From: CAZGYE01 sp964530165
GTDB taxonomy: Bacteria; Planctomycetota; Planctomycetia; Planctomycetales; Planctomycetaceae
Length of the DNA stretch: 12,122 nucleotides
NCBI GenBank assembly: GCA_964530165.1
Contig: CAZGYE010000181.1
Coordinates: 1 to 12,122, forward strand
Reading direction: 5' to 3'
A program made the translations under genes and the position numbers. Numbering within the stretch: position 1 is the first letter of the stretch; every line of letters starts with the position of its first letter. Of the stretch, positions 6,224 to 12,122 are shown piece by piece. Below the pieces are notes generated by a model. It had not been told where the DNA came from and made no database searches. It was given only the letters and a program-made list of their open reading frames with translations.

Positions 6224-7519
6224 TCACACGCCGGCGGTCAACACCGGCAGGACATAGGGTCCTTTGGGGACAACGGCAATCCGCGCTTGCGGCCCGTATT
6301 CGGTCAGTGCATCGGCGACCGCTTGCTCGACGCTCGGAGCTGACTCGACAAACAGGCGGTTGAACGTCTCGGGCGACAGGCCGTCGCTGACGTATTTCAC
6401 GCGGGCCTTGCGGCAAACCTTGGCCAGCTCTTCTAGCTGCCATTGATCGAGCACGAAGTAATCCTGGCCGAGAATACGCTGCATGAAGGAGTCGAGGGTT
6501 TCGTTCTCGTCAAACAGGCGTGCGAACTCCGGGCTGCCGATCCCCTCCGACAGGCTGGCTGCGATAATGATGGTACCACCCTTTTTCACGATAGGCAGGA
6601 CGCCGATCAGACCTTTGACGGATTGGTAAAAGGATGTGTCGAGCGGATAACCGGCGCTGCTGGTGACGACGACGTCACACGGCTCGGTCACTTCGGCGCG
6701 GACAACTTTTTCGACGAACTGCACTCCTTCCAGAAACGCCTGTTCCATATCGCCGGCCGTGATCGACGTAACGCGGCGGCCGCTGTCGAGCGTGACGTTG
6801 ACGACAAAATCACAGCCGGCCGTCCGTGCGATGCCCGTGTTCTCCTCATGGACCGGATTTCCGTCGAGAATGCCGCAATCGGCTTTCGGGTGTTCCAGGA
6901 AATCGGGACCGTGCCAAACTTTCACCGTTTCCAGCGCGGCAATTCCCGGACAAATCAGCTTGCGACCGCCGGAGTAACCGGCCATCAGGTGCGGCTCGAT
7001 CAGCCCGGTCGCGATTTTCAGGTCGGCTTGGACATAACGGCTGTCGATCCAGATCGGCACTCCGCGGGGTGAGGAACCCAGAAACGTGTGCTCGTTGAGA
7101 TTCTTGCCCCTGTGGTTTTCGATGCGGTAGCTCGCGGCAATCTCCGGCCCGACCAGTTCGACGAGCTCCTCTCCTTCATTCGGACGGTGCAAGCCGGTGG
7201 CAATTAGAATGAGGATCTCGGCACGCGGGATTCCCGCCTCTTCCAACGCACGCAAGATGCCCGTCAGCAGCAGTTGATTCGGCACGGGCCGGGTGACGTC
7301 GCAAATCAAGATGCACGCCGACGTTTTCCCTCGTGCCAACTCACGCAATGGTGGCGCCCCGTTCGGCCGCGCCAGCACATCTGCTAATGTTGCTTCAGGA
7401 TCCGCAAGCGGCTCGACCGGCTGCAATTCCAGCGGTCCGACAACGTTTTTGTCGGGAAGCTCGACCTCCAGGCCGGTCTTGCCGTAATCGAGAGTGATTC
7501 GCATGATGTGCTCGGACAT
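6224..7519 (-). CDS. LarA-like (DUF2088) nickel-pincer-cofactor racemase/epimerase homologue
   Basis: The 431-residue protein matches lactate racemase LarA in length and motifs. LarA racemises 2-hydroxy acids by hydride transfer through a nickel-pincer nucleotide bound to a lysine. Here D74-V-T-R77-P, TGLH111R, EPH177, the GYSGGRK187 cofactor lysine and VWH203 are present. H111, H177, K187 and H203 keep exactly the spacing of Lactobacillus LarA H108, H174, K184 and H200, so the active site looks intact. The substrate could be lactate, malate, a sugar acid or another 2-hydroxy acid, since the family is diverse. No LarB, LarC or LarE cofactor-synthesis gene is in this window. ATG 7519 has a closely placed AGGA. 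An in-frame ATG at 7504 is an alternative. It lies 5 bp after aroC and is probably translated from the same mRNA. The product is likely cytoplasmic. Confidence 0.88.
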   Translation of the reverse strand: MSEHIMRITLDYGKTGLEVELPDKNVVGPLELQPVEPLADPEATLADVLARPNGAPPLRELARGKTSACILICDVTRPVPNQLLLTGILRALEEAGIPRAEILILIATGLHRPNEGEELVELVGPEIAASYRIENHRGKNLNEHTFLGSSPRGVPIWIDSRYVQADLKIATGLIEPHLMAGYSGGRKLICPGIAALETVKVWHGPDFLEHPKADCGILDGNPVHEENTGIARTAGCDFVVNVTLDSGRRVTSITAGDMEQAFLEGVQFVEKVVRAEVTEPCDVVVTSSAGYPLDTSFYQSVKGLIGVLPIVKKGGTIIIAASLSEGIGSPEFARLFDENETLDSFMQRILGQDYFVLDQWQLEELAKVCRKARVKYVSDGLSPETFNRLFVESAPSVEQAVADALTEYGPQARIAVVPKGPYVLPVLTAGV

Positions 7520-7524
7520 TCATC

Positions 7525-8652
7525 CTAACCGCCGGATTGTGCTCTGTGCCGCAGCCAATGGTCGGCCAGCACGATGGCGACCATTGCTTCGGCCGCCGGC
7601 ACGAATCGTGGCAAGAGACACGGGTCGTGTCGTCCCTTGGTGCGGATGGTGGTCGGTTCTCCTTTGTCTGTCACGGTCTGTTGTTCGATGGGAAGGCTGC
7701 TGGTCGGCTTGACGGCAGCACGCAGGACGATCGGCCGGCCGGTCGTGATGCCCCCCAGTATGCCGCCGTGCCGGTTGGTCGCCGTCGTGATGTGCGGCCC
7801 CTCATCGGGAGAATCGCTCGGTTCGGGGACGAACAGATCGTTGTTCTCGCTGCCGCGTAGAGTCACACAACCGAAACCGATGCCATATTCCACTCCCAGC
7901 ACGGCTGGAAGGCTGAACAGCGCCTTTGCCAGATCGGCTTTGATTTTGTCGAACACCGGTTCGCCGAGGCCGGCGGGGATCCCGGTTGCCACGATCTCGG
8001 CTGCTCCACCGATCGAATCTCCCCGACCGCGAACCTCTTCGATCAGCTCAATCATTTTCGCGGCCGCCTCGTAGTCGGGGCAGCGGACAATGTTCGGTTC
8101 GCCGTCGGGAAGACGTTCGACCTCTTCGAGCGTGACCGCAGCCGGGTCGTCAATGTTTGCCCGGACGTCCCCCACCTGCACGACGTACCCGACAATGCGT
8201 GCGTCCAGCGCAGCGGCGAGCAACTTTTTCGCCACCACAGCAGCCGCCACGCGGACGCTGGTCTCGCGGGCGCTGGCGCGTCCGCCGCCCCGGTAGTCGC
8301 GGAACCCGTATTTGGCGTCGTAGGTGTAGTCCGCATGACCGGGGCGGTATTTGTCCTTGATGTCACTGTAATCGCGGCTGCGCTGGCTCTTGTTGCGGAT
8401 CAGAATCGCCAGGCTGGTTCCGGTGGTACGTCCTTCGAAGACTCCGGAAAGAATTTCCGGTTCGTCGGCTTCCTGCCTTTGCGTGACGATCTTGCTCTGA
8501 CCGGGCCGGCGGCGGCTGAGATCGTCCGCAAAATCATCGACGCTCAACGGAAGCCCCGGCGGAACACCGTCGAGAATCACGACGTTGCCCGGCCCGTGAC
8601 TCTCGCCGGCAGTGGTGATGCGAAATGTTTGTCCGAATGAGTTTCCAGCCAT
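7525..8652 (-). CDS. aroC: Chorismate synthase
   Basis: This enzyme makes chorismate from 5-enolpyruvylshikimate-3-phosphate by a trans-1,4-elimination of phosphate that needs reduced FMN. It is the last step of the shikimate pathway, in the cytoplasm. All family signatures are visible: GESHG near residues 15-19, GHADYTYDAKYGFRDYRGGG followed by RASARETSVRVAA in the first half, and RHDPCLLPRFVPAAEAM near the C-terminus. The frame is open to 8715, but the ATG at 8652 gives the standard beginning MAGNSFGQTFRITTAGESHG and a normal length of 375 residues. The upstream sequence has no good Shine-Dalgarno. The LarA-like gene follows after 5 bp on the same strand, and the DUF1614-like gene diverges upstream. 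The identification is secure. Confidence 0.97.
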   Translation of the reverse strand: MAGNSFGQTFRITTAGESHGPGNVVILDGVPPGLPLSVDDFADDLSRRRPGQSKIVTQRQEADEPEILSGVFEGRTTGTSLAILIRNKSQRSRDYSDIKDKYRPGHADYTYDAKYGFRDYRGGGRASARETSVRVAAAVVAKKLLAAALDARIVGYVVQVGDVRANIDDPAAVTLEEVERLPDGEPNIVRCPDYEAAAKMIELIEEVRGRGDSIGGAAEIVATGIPAGLGEPVFDKIKADLAKALFSLPAVLGVEYGIGFGCVTLRGSENNDLFVPEPSDSPDEGPHITTATNRHGGILGGITTGRPIVLRAAVKPTSSLPIEQQTVTDKGEPTTIRTKGRHDPCLLPRFVPAAEAMVAIVLADHWLRHRAQSGG

Positions 8653-8658
8653 ATTCCG

Positions 8659-8687
8659 ATTGTAACCACGACGGCTGCCTTCGTCAT
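8659..8687 (-). promoter_or_regulatory. Candidate aroC promoter, possibly leaderless
   Basis: On the minus strand ATGACG (8682-8687), a 17-bp spacer and TACAAT (8659-8664) match sigma-70 hexamers at 4/6 and 5/6. The expected start would fall at or next to the aroC ATG (8652), which agrees with the missing ribosome binding site. This is weak evidence. Confidence 0.33.
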
Positions 8688-8694
8688 TCCTAAA

Positions 8695-8724
8695 TTGACA
8701 GGTCAGTAGTCCCAACGGTAGTGT
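8695..8724 (+). promoter_or_regulatory. Candidate promoter for the DUF1614-like gene
   Basis: A perfect TTGACA (8695-8700) is followed after 18 bp by a poor -10, TAGTGT (8719-8724). The predicted start is about 80 bp before the ATG at 8810. Low confidence because the -10 matches only 3/6. Confidence 0.3.
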
Positions 8725-8809
8725 CTGTCACTGGACCACATCGTCCGGAGTGTTTGCCGACGAGCGGCTGCACGGTTCGCTTCGCACTGACATCCGCCGC
8801 AGGAAGCCG

Positions 8810-9538
8810 ATGTTTCCTCCCTCCGAACACGATCCCGTTCGCGTGATACGGCTGACCGGCTGTCTGGTCCTTAGCCTGCTGTTCTTCATGACCTGTTTGG
8901 CGCCGTTCGTGTTCTGGAATATCGCCGAGGGGGCTTTGCTGAATCTGCATCTGAGCGGGCCGCAGGCCGTGCTGGTGCTGATTGGTCTTGTACTGGGGTC
9001 GGTGATCAACTTGCCGATTGCCCGCTATCCGCTCGACGAAGAAGTCATCGTGCCCGTCTTCGGACCACTGGGCGGCTGGAACGTGTTGCCGCGGTATCGG
9101 CGGCTGCGGCAAGAAATGGTCGTGGCGGTGAACTTCGGCGGATGTGTCATTCCGGTGCTGCTGGCAATTCACATGATGCGGGTCATTTCTGCGGGCGGAT
9201 CGACGGTCGTAACGGTGATGCTGATTGGGACCGCCCTGAACATACTCGTCTGTTACCGGCTGGCCCGGCCGATCCCCAAACTGGGCATCGCGTTGCCCGC
9301 CTTCGTGCCGGCGTTGATTGCGTTGTCGGTTACATGGCTCGGCCTCGGCGATCGTGCGTTCGATGATTTTCGTGCACCGGTCGCTTTTGTCGCGGGGATC
9401 ACCGGCCCGCTTGTCGGCGCCGATCTGCTGCACTGGAAAGACTTCAAAACAATCGCAGCCGGGACCGTGAGCATCGGCGGGGCCGGAACCTGGGACGGCA
9501 TCGTGCTGACCGGCCTGTTGGCAGCCTGGCTTGCCTGA
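8810..9538 (+). CDS. DUF1614-like integral membrane protein
   Basis: The 242-residue protein has about seven hydrophobic segments (near 16-36, 51-70, 106-125, 131-149, 158-178, 189-206 and 229-242). The conserved C-terminal motif S221-IGGAGTWDG-230 followed by IVLTGLLAA is what I recognise from the DUF1614 family. GPLVGADLLH (199-208) and INLPIARYPL (66-75) also look like conserved family blocks. The biochemical role of this family is not known to me. Conserved Gly/Asp residues close to membrane segments suggest transport or an intramembrane reaction, but that is speculation. The frame is open from a GTG at 8750, but AGGAAG (8801-8806) just before the ATG at 8810 and the family's usual start favour 8810. 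It diverges from aroC and ends before a strong hairpin. Confidence 0.83.
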   Translation: MFPPSEHDPVRVIRLTGCLVLSLLFFMTCLAPFVFWNIAEGALLNLHLSGPQAVLVLIGLVLGSVINLPIARYPLDEEVIVPVFGPLGGWNVLPRYRRLRQEMVVAVNFGGCVIPVLLAIHMMRVISAGGSTVVTVMLIGTALNILVCYRLARPIPKLGIALPAFVPALIALSVTWLGLGDRAFDDFRAPVAFVAGITGPLVGADLLHWKDFKTIAAGTVSIGGAGTWDGIVLTGLLAAWLA

Positions 9539-9590
9539 ATCAGAACTCTTTGCTAAGGATTCCCTGCGGGGCCGCTCAGCAACACGATGC

Positions 9591-9624
9591 GAACAGGCCG
9601 AGCGCGGTCACGCTCGGCCTGTTC
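9591..9624. terminator. Bidirectional hairpin between convergent genes
   Basis: GAACAGGCCGAGCG (9591-9604) pairs perfectly over 14 bp with 9611-9624 around a 6-nt loop. It sits between the stop codons of the DUF1614-like gene (9538) and the histone-like gene (9658), which converge. The stem is GC-rich and there is no long T-run on either side. Its placement strongly suggests a shared terminator. Confidence 0.75.
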
Positions 9625-9657
9625 GGTATTGTGGCAACCGTGTGCGCGGGACTGCGG

Positions 9658-10125
9658 TTACTTCTTGCTCGAGCCGCGGCTCTTGCGGGTGGTCGACTTC
9701 CGGCTGCCGCTCTTGGCTTTGGTTGACCGGCTGGCGGACTTCCGGGCCGTGGTCGACCGCTTGCTCGAGGAACTCTTGGATTTCGTCGACTTGGAAGCGG
9801 TCGAGCGAGACGTGGTCTTCTTGGCGCCACTCTTCGCTCTTGTCGACTTGGATGCACCGCTCTTTGCTTTTGTCGACTTGGAGGCACCACTTTTCGTTTT
9901 CGTCGACTTGGCGGCGCCGCCTCGCGCTTTTGTCGACTTGGAAGCACCACTCTTTGCTTTCGTCGACTTGGAGGCACCGCTTCTCGCTTTTGTCGACTTG
10001 GAGGCGCCCTTCTTCGCTTTTGTCGACTTAGCGGTTCCACTCTTGGCCTTCGTTGACCTGGTGGAACTCTTCGACTTGCTGCGGGAAGTGGACGCCTTGC
10101 CCTTCGACGTGGATCTTGCTGCCAT
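9658..10125 (-). CDS. Histone-H1-like Lys/Ser/Thr/Ala-rich repeat protein (probable nucleoid protein)
   Basis: With the start at 10125 the product has 155 residues and uses only seven amino-acid types (Met, Ala, Arg, Ser, Thr, Lys, Gly). It has no acidic, aromatic or large aliphatic residue. Residues 31-100 are seven in-register decapeptides of the form A-S-K-S-T-K-A-K-S-G, with diverged copies at 21-30 and 131-140. Such tails are disordered, extremely basic and resemble the C-terminal domain of histone H1 and bacterial H1-like proteins. DNA or RNA binding and compaction are therefore inferred. The frame is open to 10182, but AGGAG (10135-10139) and the change from ordinary to repeat composition at MAARSTSKGK favour 10125. 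The many Ser/Thr residues beside Lys could be phosphorylated. Antisense frames here are open only because of the repeat. Confidence 0.85.
   Translation of the reverse strand: MAARSTSKGKASTSRSKSKSSTRSTKAKSGTAKSTKAKKGASKSTKARSGASKSTKAKSGASKSTKARGGAAKSTKTKSGASKSTKAKSGASKSTRAKSGAKKTTSRSTASKSTKSKSSSSKRSTTARKSASRSTKAKSGSRKSTTRKSRGSSKK
9826..10035 (-). repeat. 30-bp tandem repeat within the histone-like gene
   Basis: Seven 30-bp units encode the decapeptide repeat. GTCGAC recurs at exactly 30-bp steps (9842, 9872, 9902, 9932, 9962, 9992, 10022). A degenerate GTTGAC occurs at 10052, and other GTCGAC copies lie outside the register (for example 9785). Units differ mostly by synonymous or conservative changes, so the array is coding and moderately old. 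Its copy number may vary between strains through slippage. Confidence 0.93.
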
Positions 10126-10286
10126 TTCCTTTGGCTCCTGTGGATACAGTGGCGGGTACCGTTCAGCCAACAGTTGCTTCACACCGGCACCCGAAAAGGT
10201 GAAACAACCAGCAGTAGACTCCGTTCACTTTTGCGTTTCCGCCAATGATAAAGGTACATTCACTTAGATCACGCCATTTACGAAGT

Positions 10287-10315
10287 TTTATAGTAGGTTT
10301 TGAAAATTCCGTCAA
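10287..10315 (-). promoter_or_regulatory. Strong sigma-70-type promoter for the histone-like gene
   Basis: On the minus strand TTGACG (10310-10315), a 17-bp A/T-rich spacer and TATAAA (10287-10292) each match the consensus at 5/6. The expected start is about 10280, which leaves a leader of about 155 nt before the preferred ATG at 10125. The leader has only small hairpins. The 10126-10531 gap contains this promoter, the one for the aminotransferase gene, and nothing else I could recognise. Confidence 0.6.
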
Positions 10316-10462
10316 GCGGAAATCCTTAAGTGGCAAGCCGTTGACGATGCGGGCCACATCGTAAGTGTCCTTCGCCCGACGAATTCGTGTCGACGTAACC
10401 CAAGCTCGGCGATAGCCACGCCGGGAATTCTCACCGATTCCCCACTCGCCTGGGCGGATGCC

Positions 10463-10491
10463 TTGACGGAAAAGCAAACCGGTTGAACAAT
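10463..10491 (+). promoter_or_regulatory. Candidate promoter for the aminotransferase gene
   Basis: TTGACG (10463-10468), 17 bp, and AACAAT (10486-10491) match at 5/6 and 4/6. The start would be near 10498, which gives a 34-nt leader that contains the AAGGAAG ribosome binding site at 10518-10524. Confidence 0.4.
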
Positions 10492-10531
10492 ACTGAGCAC
10501 GCATCTCTGTTCAACTGAAGGAAGCCGTGAC

Positions 10532-11722
10532 ATGCAACTTTCCACCATCGTTGAGAATCTGAAGCCGTCGGCCACCATTGCCGCGGCCGCCAAGGCCAAG
10601 GAACTCAAGAGCAAGGGCGTGAGGGTTTACGAGTTCACGCTGGGCGAGCCGGATTTTATCACGCCGGTCCATATCCGCGAGGCCGCCAAAGCTGCCATGG
10701 ATGCCGGCCACACGCACTATACGCCGCCCATCGGCATCCCCGAACTGAAACAGGCCATCTGCGACGCCTACCAGCGGGATCACGGCTTGCGCTATGAACC
10801 AAACCAAATTGCGGTCTCCAACGGGGCGAAGCATTCGATTCACAATGTGCTGACCGCGCTGTGCGGGCCAGGAGACGAAGTCATCATCCCGGCCCCTTAC
10901 TGGGTCAGCTACAGCGCCCTGGTCGAGTTGACCGGCGCGACGCCGGTCTTCGTCGAGACGACCGAAGCGAGCGGCTTCTGTATGAATCGAGAACAATTCG
11001 AAGCGGCAATTACCCCCCGCACCAAATTGCTGATGCTCAACAACCCGTGCAATCCGACGGGTGCTGCGTATCCGGTTGAGACGCTCGAATCGCTCGCCAA
11101 AGTGTCCGTCGAGCGGGATGTTTTCGTCATGTCGGACGAGATCTACGACAAACTCGTTTATGAGGGATCGGAGTTTCGCAGCTTCGCGACCTTCGGCGAT
11201 GAGGTCGCCAAACGAACCGTCATTGTCAATGGCGTCAGCAAGACGTATGCCATGACCGGCTGGCGGATCGGATGGACGATCGGACCCGTCGAACTCACCG
11301 CCGGCATGAGCAAGCTACAGAGCCAGGAAACGTCGAACCCGTCGAGCGTCAGCCAATATGCGTCTCTTCGAGCGCTCACCGGCCCGCAAGAATGCGTCGA
11401 GGAAATGCGGCAGGAATTCGCCAAACGCCGCCGCTACGTGCTCGATCGGCTCGAAAGGCTGCCCGATGTGAGCTTCGCGGCGCCGGGCGGTGCGTTCTAC
11501 GTATTCTTCAACGTCAGCAGGCACTTCAACAAACTGCTGGGCGGCGGAAAGACCGTCGAGAACTCCAGCGACTTCTGCACGGCTGCGTTGGAGGAAGCGA
11601 ACGTCGGACTGGTCACCGGCGACGCTTTCGGCGCGCCCGGCTACGTACGACTGTCGTTCGCGACGAGCATCGACGTCATCGAGGCAGGCTTCGACCGCCT
11701 GGAGAAATTCCTTTCGCCGTGA
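10532..11722 (+). CDS. aspC: PLP-dependent class I aminotransferase (aspartate aminotransferase type)
   Basis: The 396-residue cytoplasmic enzyme has the fold-type I aminotransferase layout. It contains GEPDFITP (38-45), HYTPPIGIPELK (62-73), NPCNPTG with Asn174, SDEIYDKLVY with Asp202 and Tyr205, the PLP-binding NGVSK237TYAMTGWR, and YVRLSFA with the carboxylate-binding Arg373. The sequence is of the class Ib (Thermus/Bacillus-like) type. Members interconvert aspartate and 2-oxoglutarate with oxaloacetate and glutamate. Some of them also act on prephenate in tyrosine/phenylalanine synthesis, and the sequence alone does not settle which. The start is supported by AAGGAAG eight bases or so before the ATG. 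It is monocistronic or paired with the small gene 131 bp downstream. The symbol reflects the family, not proven specificity. Confidence 0.9.
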   Translation: MQLSTIVENLKPSATIAAAAKAKELKSKGVRVYEFTLGEPDFITPVHIREAAKAAMDAGHTHYTPPIGIPELKQAICDAYQRDHGLRYEPNQIAVSNGAKHSIHNVLTALCGPGDEVIIPAPYWVSYSALVELTGATPVFVETTEASGFCMNREQFEAAITPRTKLLMLNNPCNPTGAAYPVETLESLAKVSVERDVFVMSDEIYDKLVYEGSEFRSFATFGDEVAKRTVIVNGVSKTYAMTGWRIGWTIGPVELTAGMSKLQSQETSNPSSVSQYASLRALTGPQECVEEMRQEFAKRRRYVLDRLERLPDVSFAAPGGAFYVFFNVSRHFNKLLGGGKTVENSSDFCTAALEEANVGLVTGDAFGAPGYVRLSFATSIDVIEAGFDRLEKFLSP

Positions 11723-11853
11723 CCGGCCCGTCGTCGTCATTGCAGTTGATTCCATCGGCCGGTTTCTCGTACAACTTGACTCCGGCGGTAGCCGAGAGAT
11801 GCCGTGACCTTCTCGGGCAGCCCATTGGTCGACGTGGCGCCAGGAAATCTCCG

Positions 11854-12057
11854 ATGGCGACTGACGACACTTCCCAAACCGGCCAGCAACGGCCGTTTGT
11901 CGGCGTTCACATGAAATGCTGCAACGTGTACGTTCGCGCGCATCTCAATTCGCAGCAGGACGCTTACGTCGCCTGGTGTCCTCGCTGTGCTGCGCAGGTT
12001 CGCATACGCGTCGTCCAGGAGGGCGGCAGCACGGACCGGTTTTTTGAGGCGTCGTAA
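11854..12057 (+). CDS. Small CC...CxxC protein, probable metal-binding zinc-ribbon-like
   Basis: This 67-residue protein starts at an ATG with AGGAA seven bases upstream. It has a polar N-terminus (1-12), then FVGVHMKCCNVYVRA with Cys22/Cys23, AYVAWCPRCAAQVRIRV with Cys42-x2-Cys45, and the ending TDRFFEAS. Two cysteine pairs about 20 residues apart suggest one zinc or another metal site on a small beta scaffold. Proteins with this layout (CC-VY-R, Y-V-x-x-CPRC, RFF-A) are familiar to me as small conserved hypotheticals in planctomycetes. No function is known. The frame is open far upstream on the same strand, but that part overlaps the aminotransferase gene out of frame and is a shadow. It may share the aminotransferase transcript, since no terminator is obvious between them. 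Confidence 0.72.
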   Translation: MATDDTSQTGQQRPFVGVHMKCCNVYVRAHLNSQQDAYVAWCPRCAAQVRIRVVQEGGSTDRFFEAS

Positions 12058-12122
12058 CAGGCCGAGAGGGCAGTGGGTCAGTTTCGATTAAAGGGTGGCT
12101 GTGGTGGAGCGAATGCGACCCC

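Noticed and set aside
8690..9433. Minus-strand 247-residue open frame opposite the DUF1614-like gene
   Set aside because: It is His/Gln/Arg-rich with no family signature and is the antisense shadow of a well-supported membrane-protein gene.
9826..10035. CRISPR array
   Set aside because: The 30-bp periodicity has no unique spacers. The units are contiguous and encode a decapeptide repeat.
9587..10267. Plus-strand 226-residue frame with repeated FVDLEAPLFA-type units
   Set aside because: It is the antisense of the histone-like repeat gene. The promoter, ribosome binding site and biologically sensible composition are all on the minus strand.
11272..12057. 261-residue plus-strand frame
   Set aside because: Its first two thirds overlap the aminotransferase gene out of frame and read as low-complexity basic sequence. 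Only the last 67 codons, with their own ribosome binding site, look real.

Overview
The window looks like chromosomal DNA of a planctomycete (Planctomycetota, probably class Planctomycetia). The evidence is indirect. It includes intergenic palindromic modules that I recall as typical of these genomes (CCCGAAGCGCTAGCGAGGG-type, TGGGGCAGGCTTTCCAGCC-type and TCCTGC/TTCCTGG-type). It also includes a Lys/Ser/Thr/Ala histone-H1-like protein, a small CC...CPRC protein of a type I associate with planctomycetes, moderately high GC, and several genes with weak or absent ribosome binding sites. No species can be named from the sequence alone.

Layout. Positions 1-378 hold no gene but are packed with nested inverted repeats. 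A polytopic membrane protein of unknown function lies on the minus strand (379-1593). A 520-bp intergenic region follows (1594-2113). It carries three related 13-bp dyads (1811-1894) and a near-consensus sigma-54 (-24/-12) promoter at 2047-2063. That promoter reads into a tandem of three different small heat-shock proteins of the Hsp20/alpha-crystallin family (2114-3585), followed by a hairpin. The 480 bp after the triplet hold two more palindromic elements, one of them a 133-bp MITE-like element with near-perfect 21-bp terminal arms. Next come an SGNH/GDSL hydrolase (4068-4940) and a lipoprotein with an intact transglutaminase-type Cys-His-Asp triad (5135-6220).

Convergent with the lipoprotein, only 3 bp away, is a minus-strand pair: chorismate synthase aroC (7525-8652), then 5 bp, then a LarA/DUF2088-type protein with the full set of lactate-racemase cofactor and catalytic residues (6224-7519). 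Divergent from aroC is a DUF1614-like membrane protein (8810-9538). A strong bidirectional hairpin (9591-9624) separates it from a minus-strand gene (9658-10125) for a 155-residue protein built from only seven amino-acid types in a decapeptide repeat. This protein is probably a nucleoid or histone-H1-like DNA-binding protein, and a good sigma-70-type promoter lies upstream. A class I aminotransferase (aspC-like, 10532-11722) and a 67-residue CC...CxxC protein (11854-12057) end the window.

Functionally this is mostly housekeeping and stress content. The aroC and aminotransferase genes could both serve aromatic amino-acid synthesis, but they are not in one operon. The part most worth a second look is the apparent sigma-54/enhancer-style control of the Hsp20 triplet. 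After that come the dyad over the start codon of the transglutaminase lipoprotein, the low-complexity nucleoid protein and the MITE-like elements. I saw no phage, CRISPR, defence, tRNA or rRNA features, and nothing that amounts to a clearly new multi-gene system.
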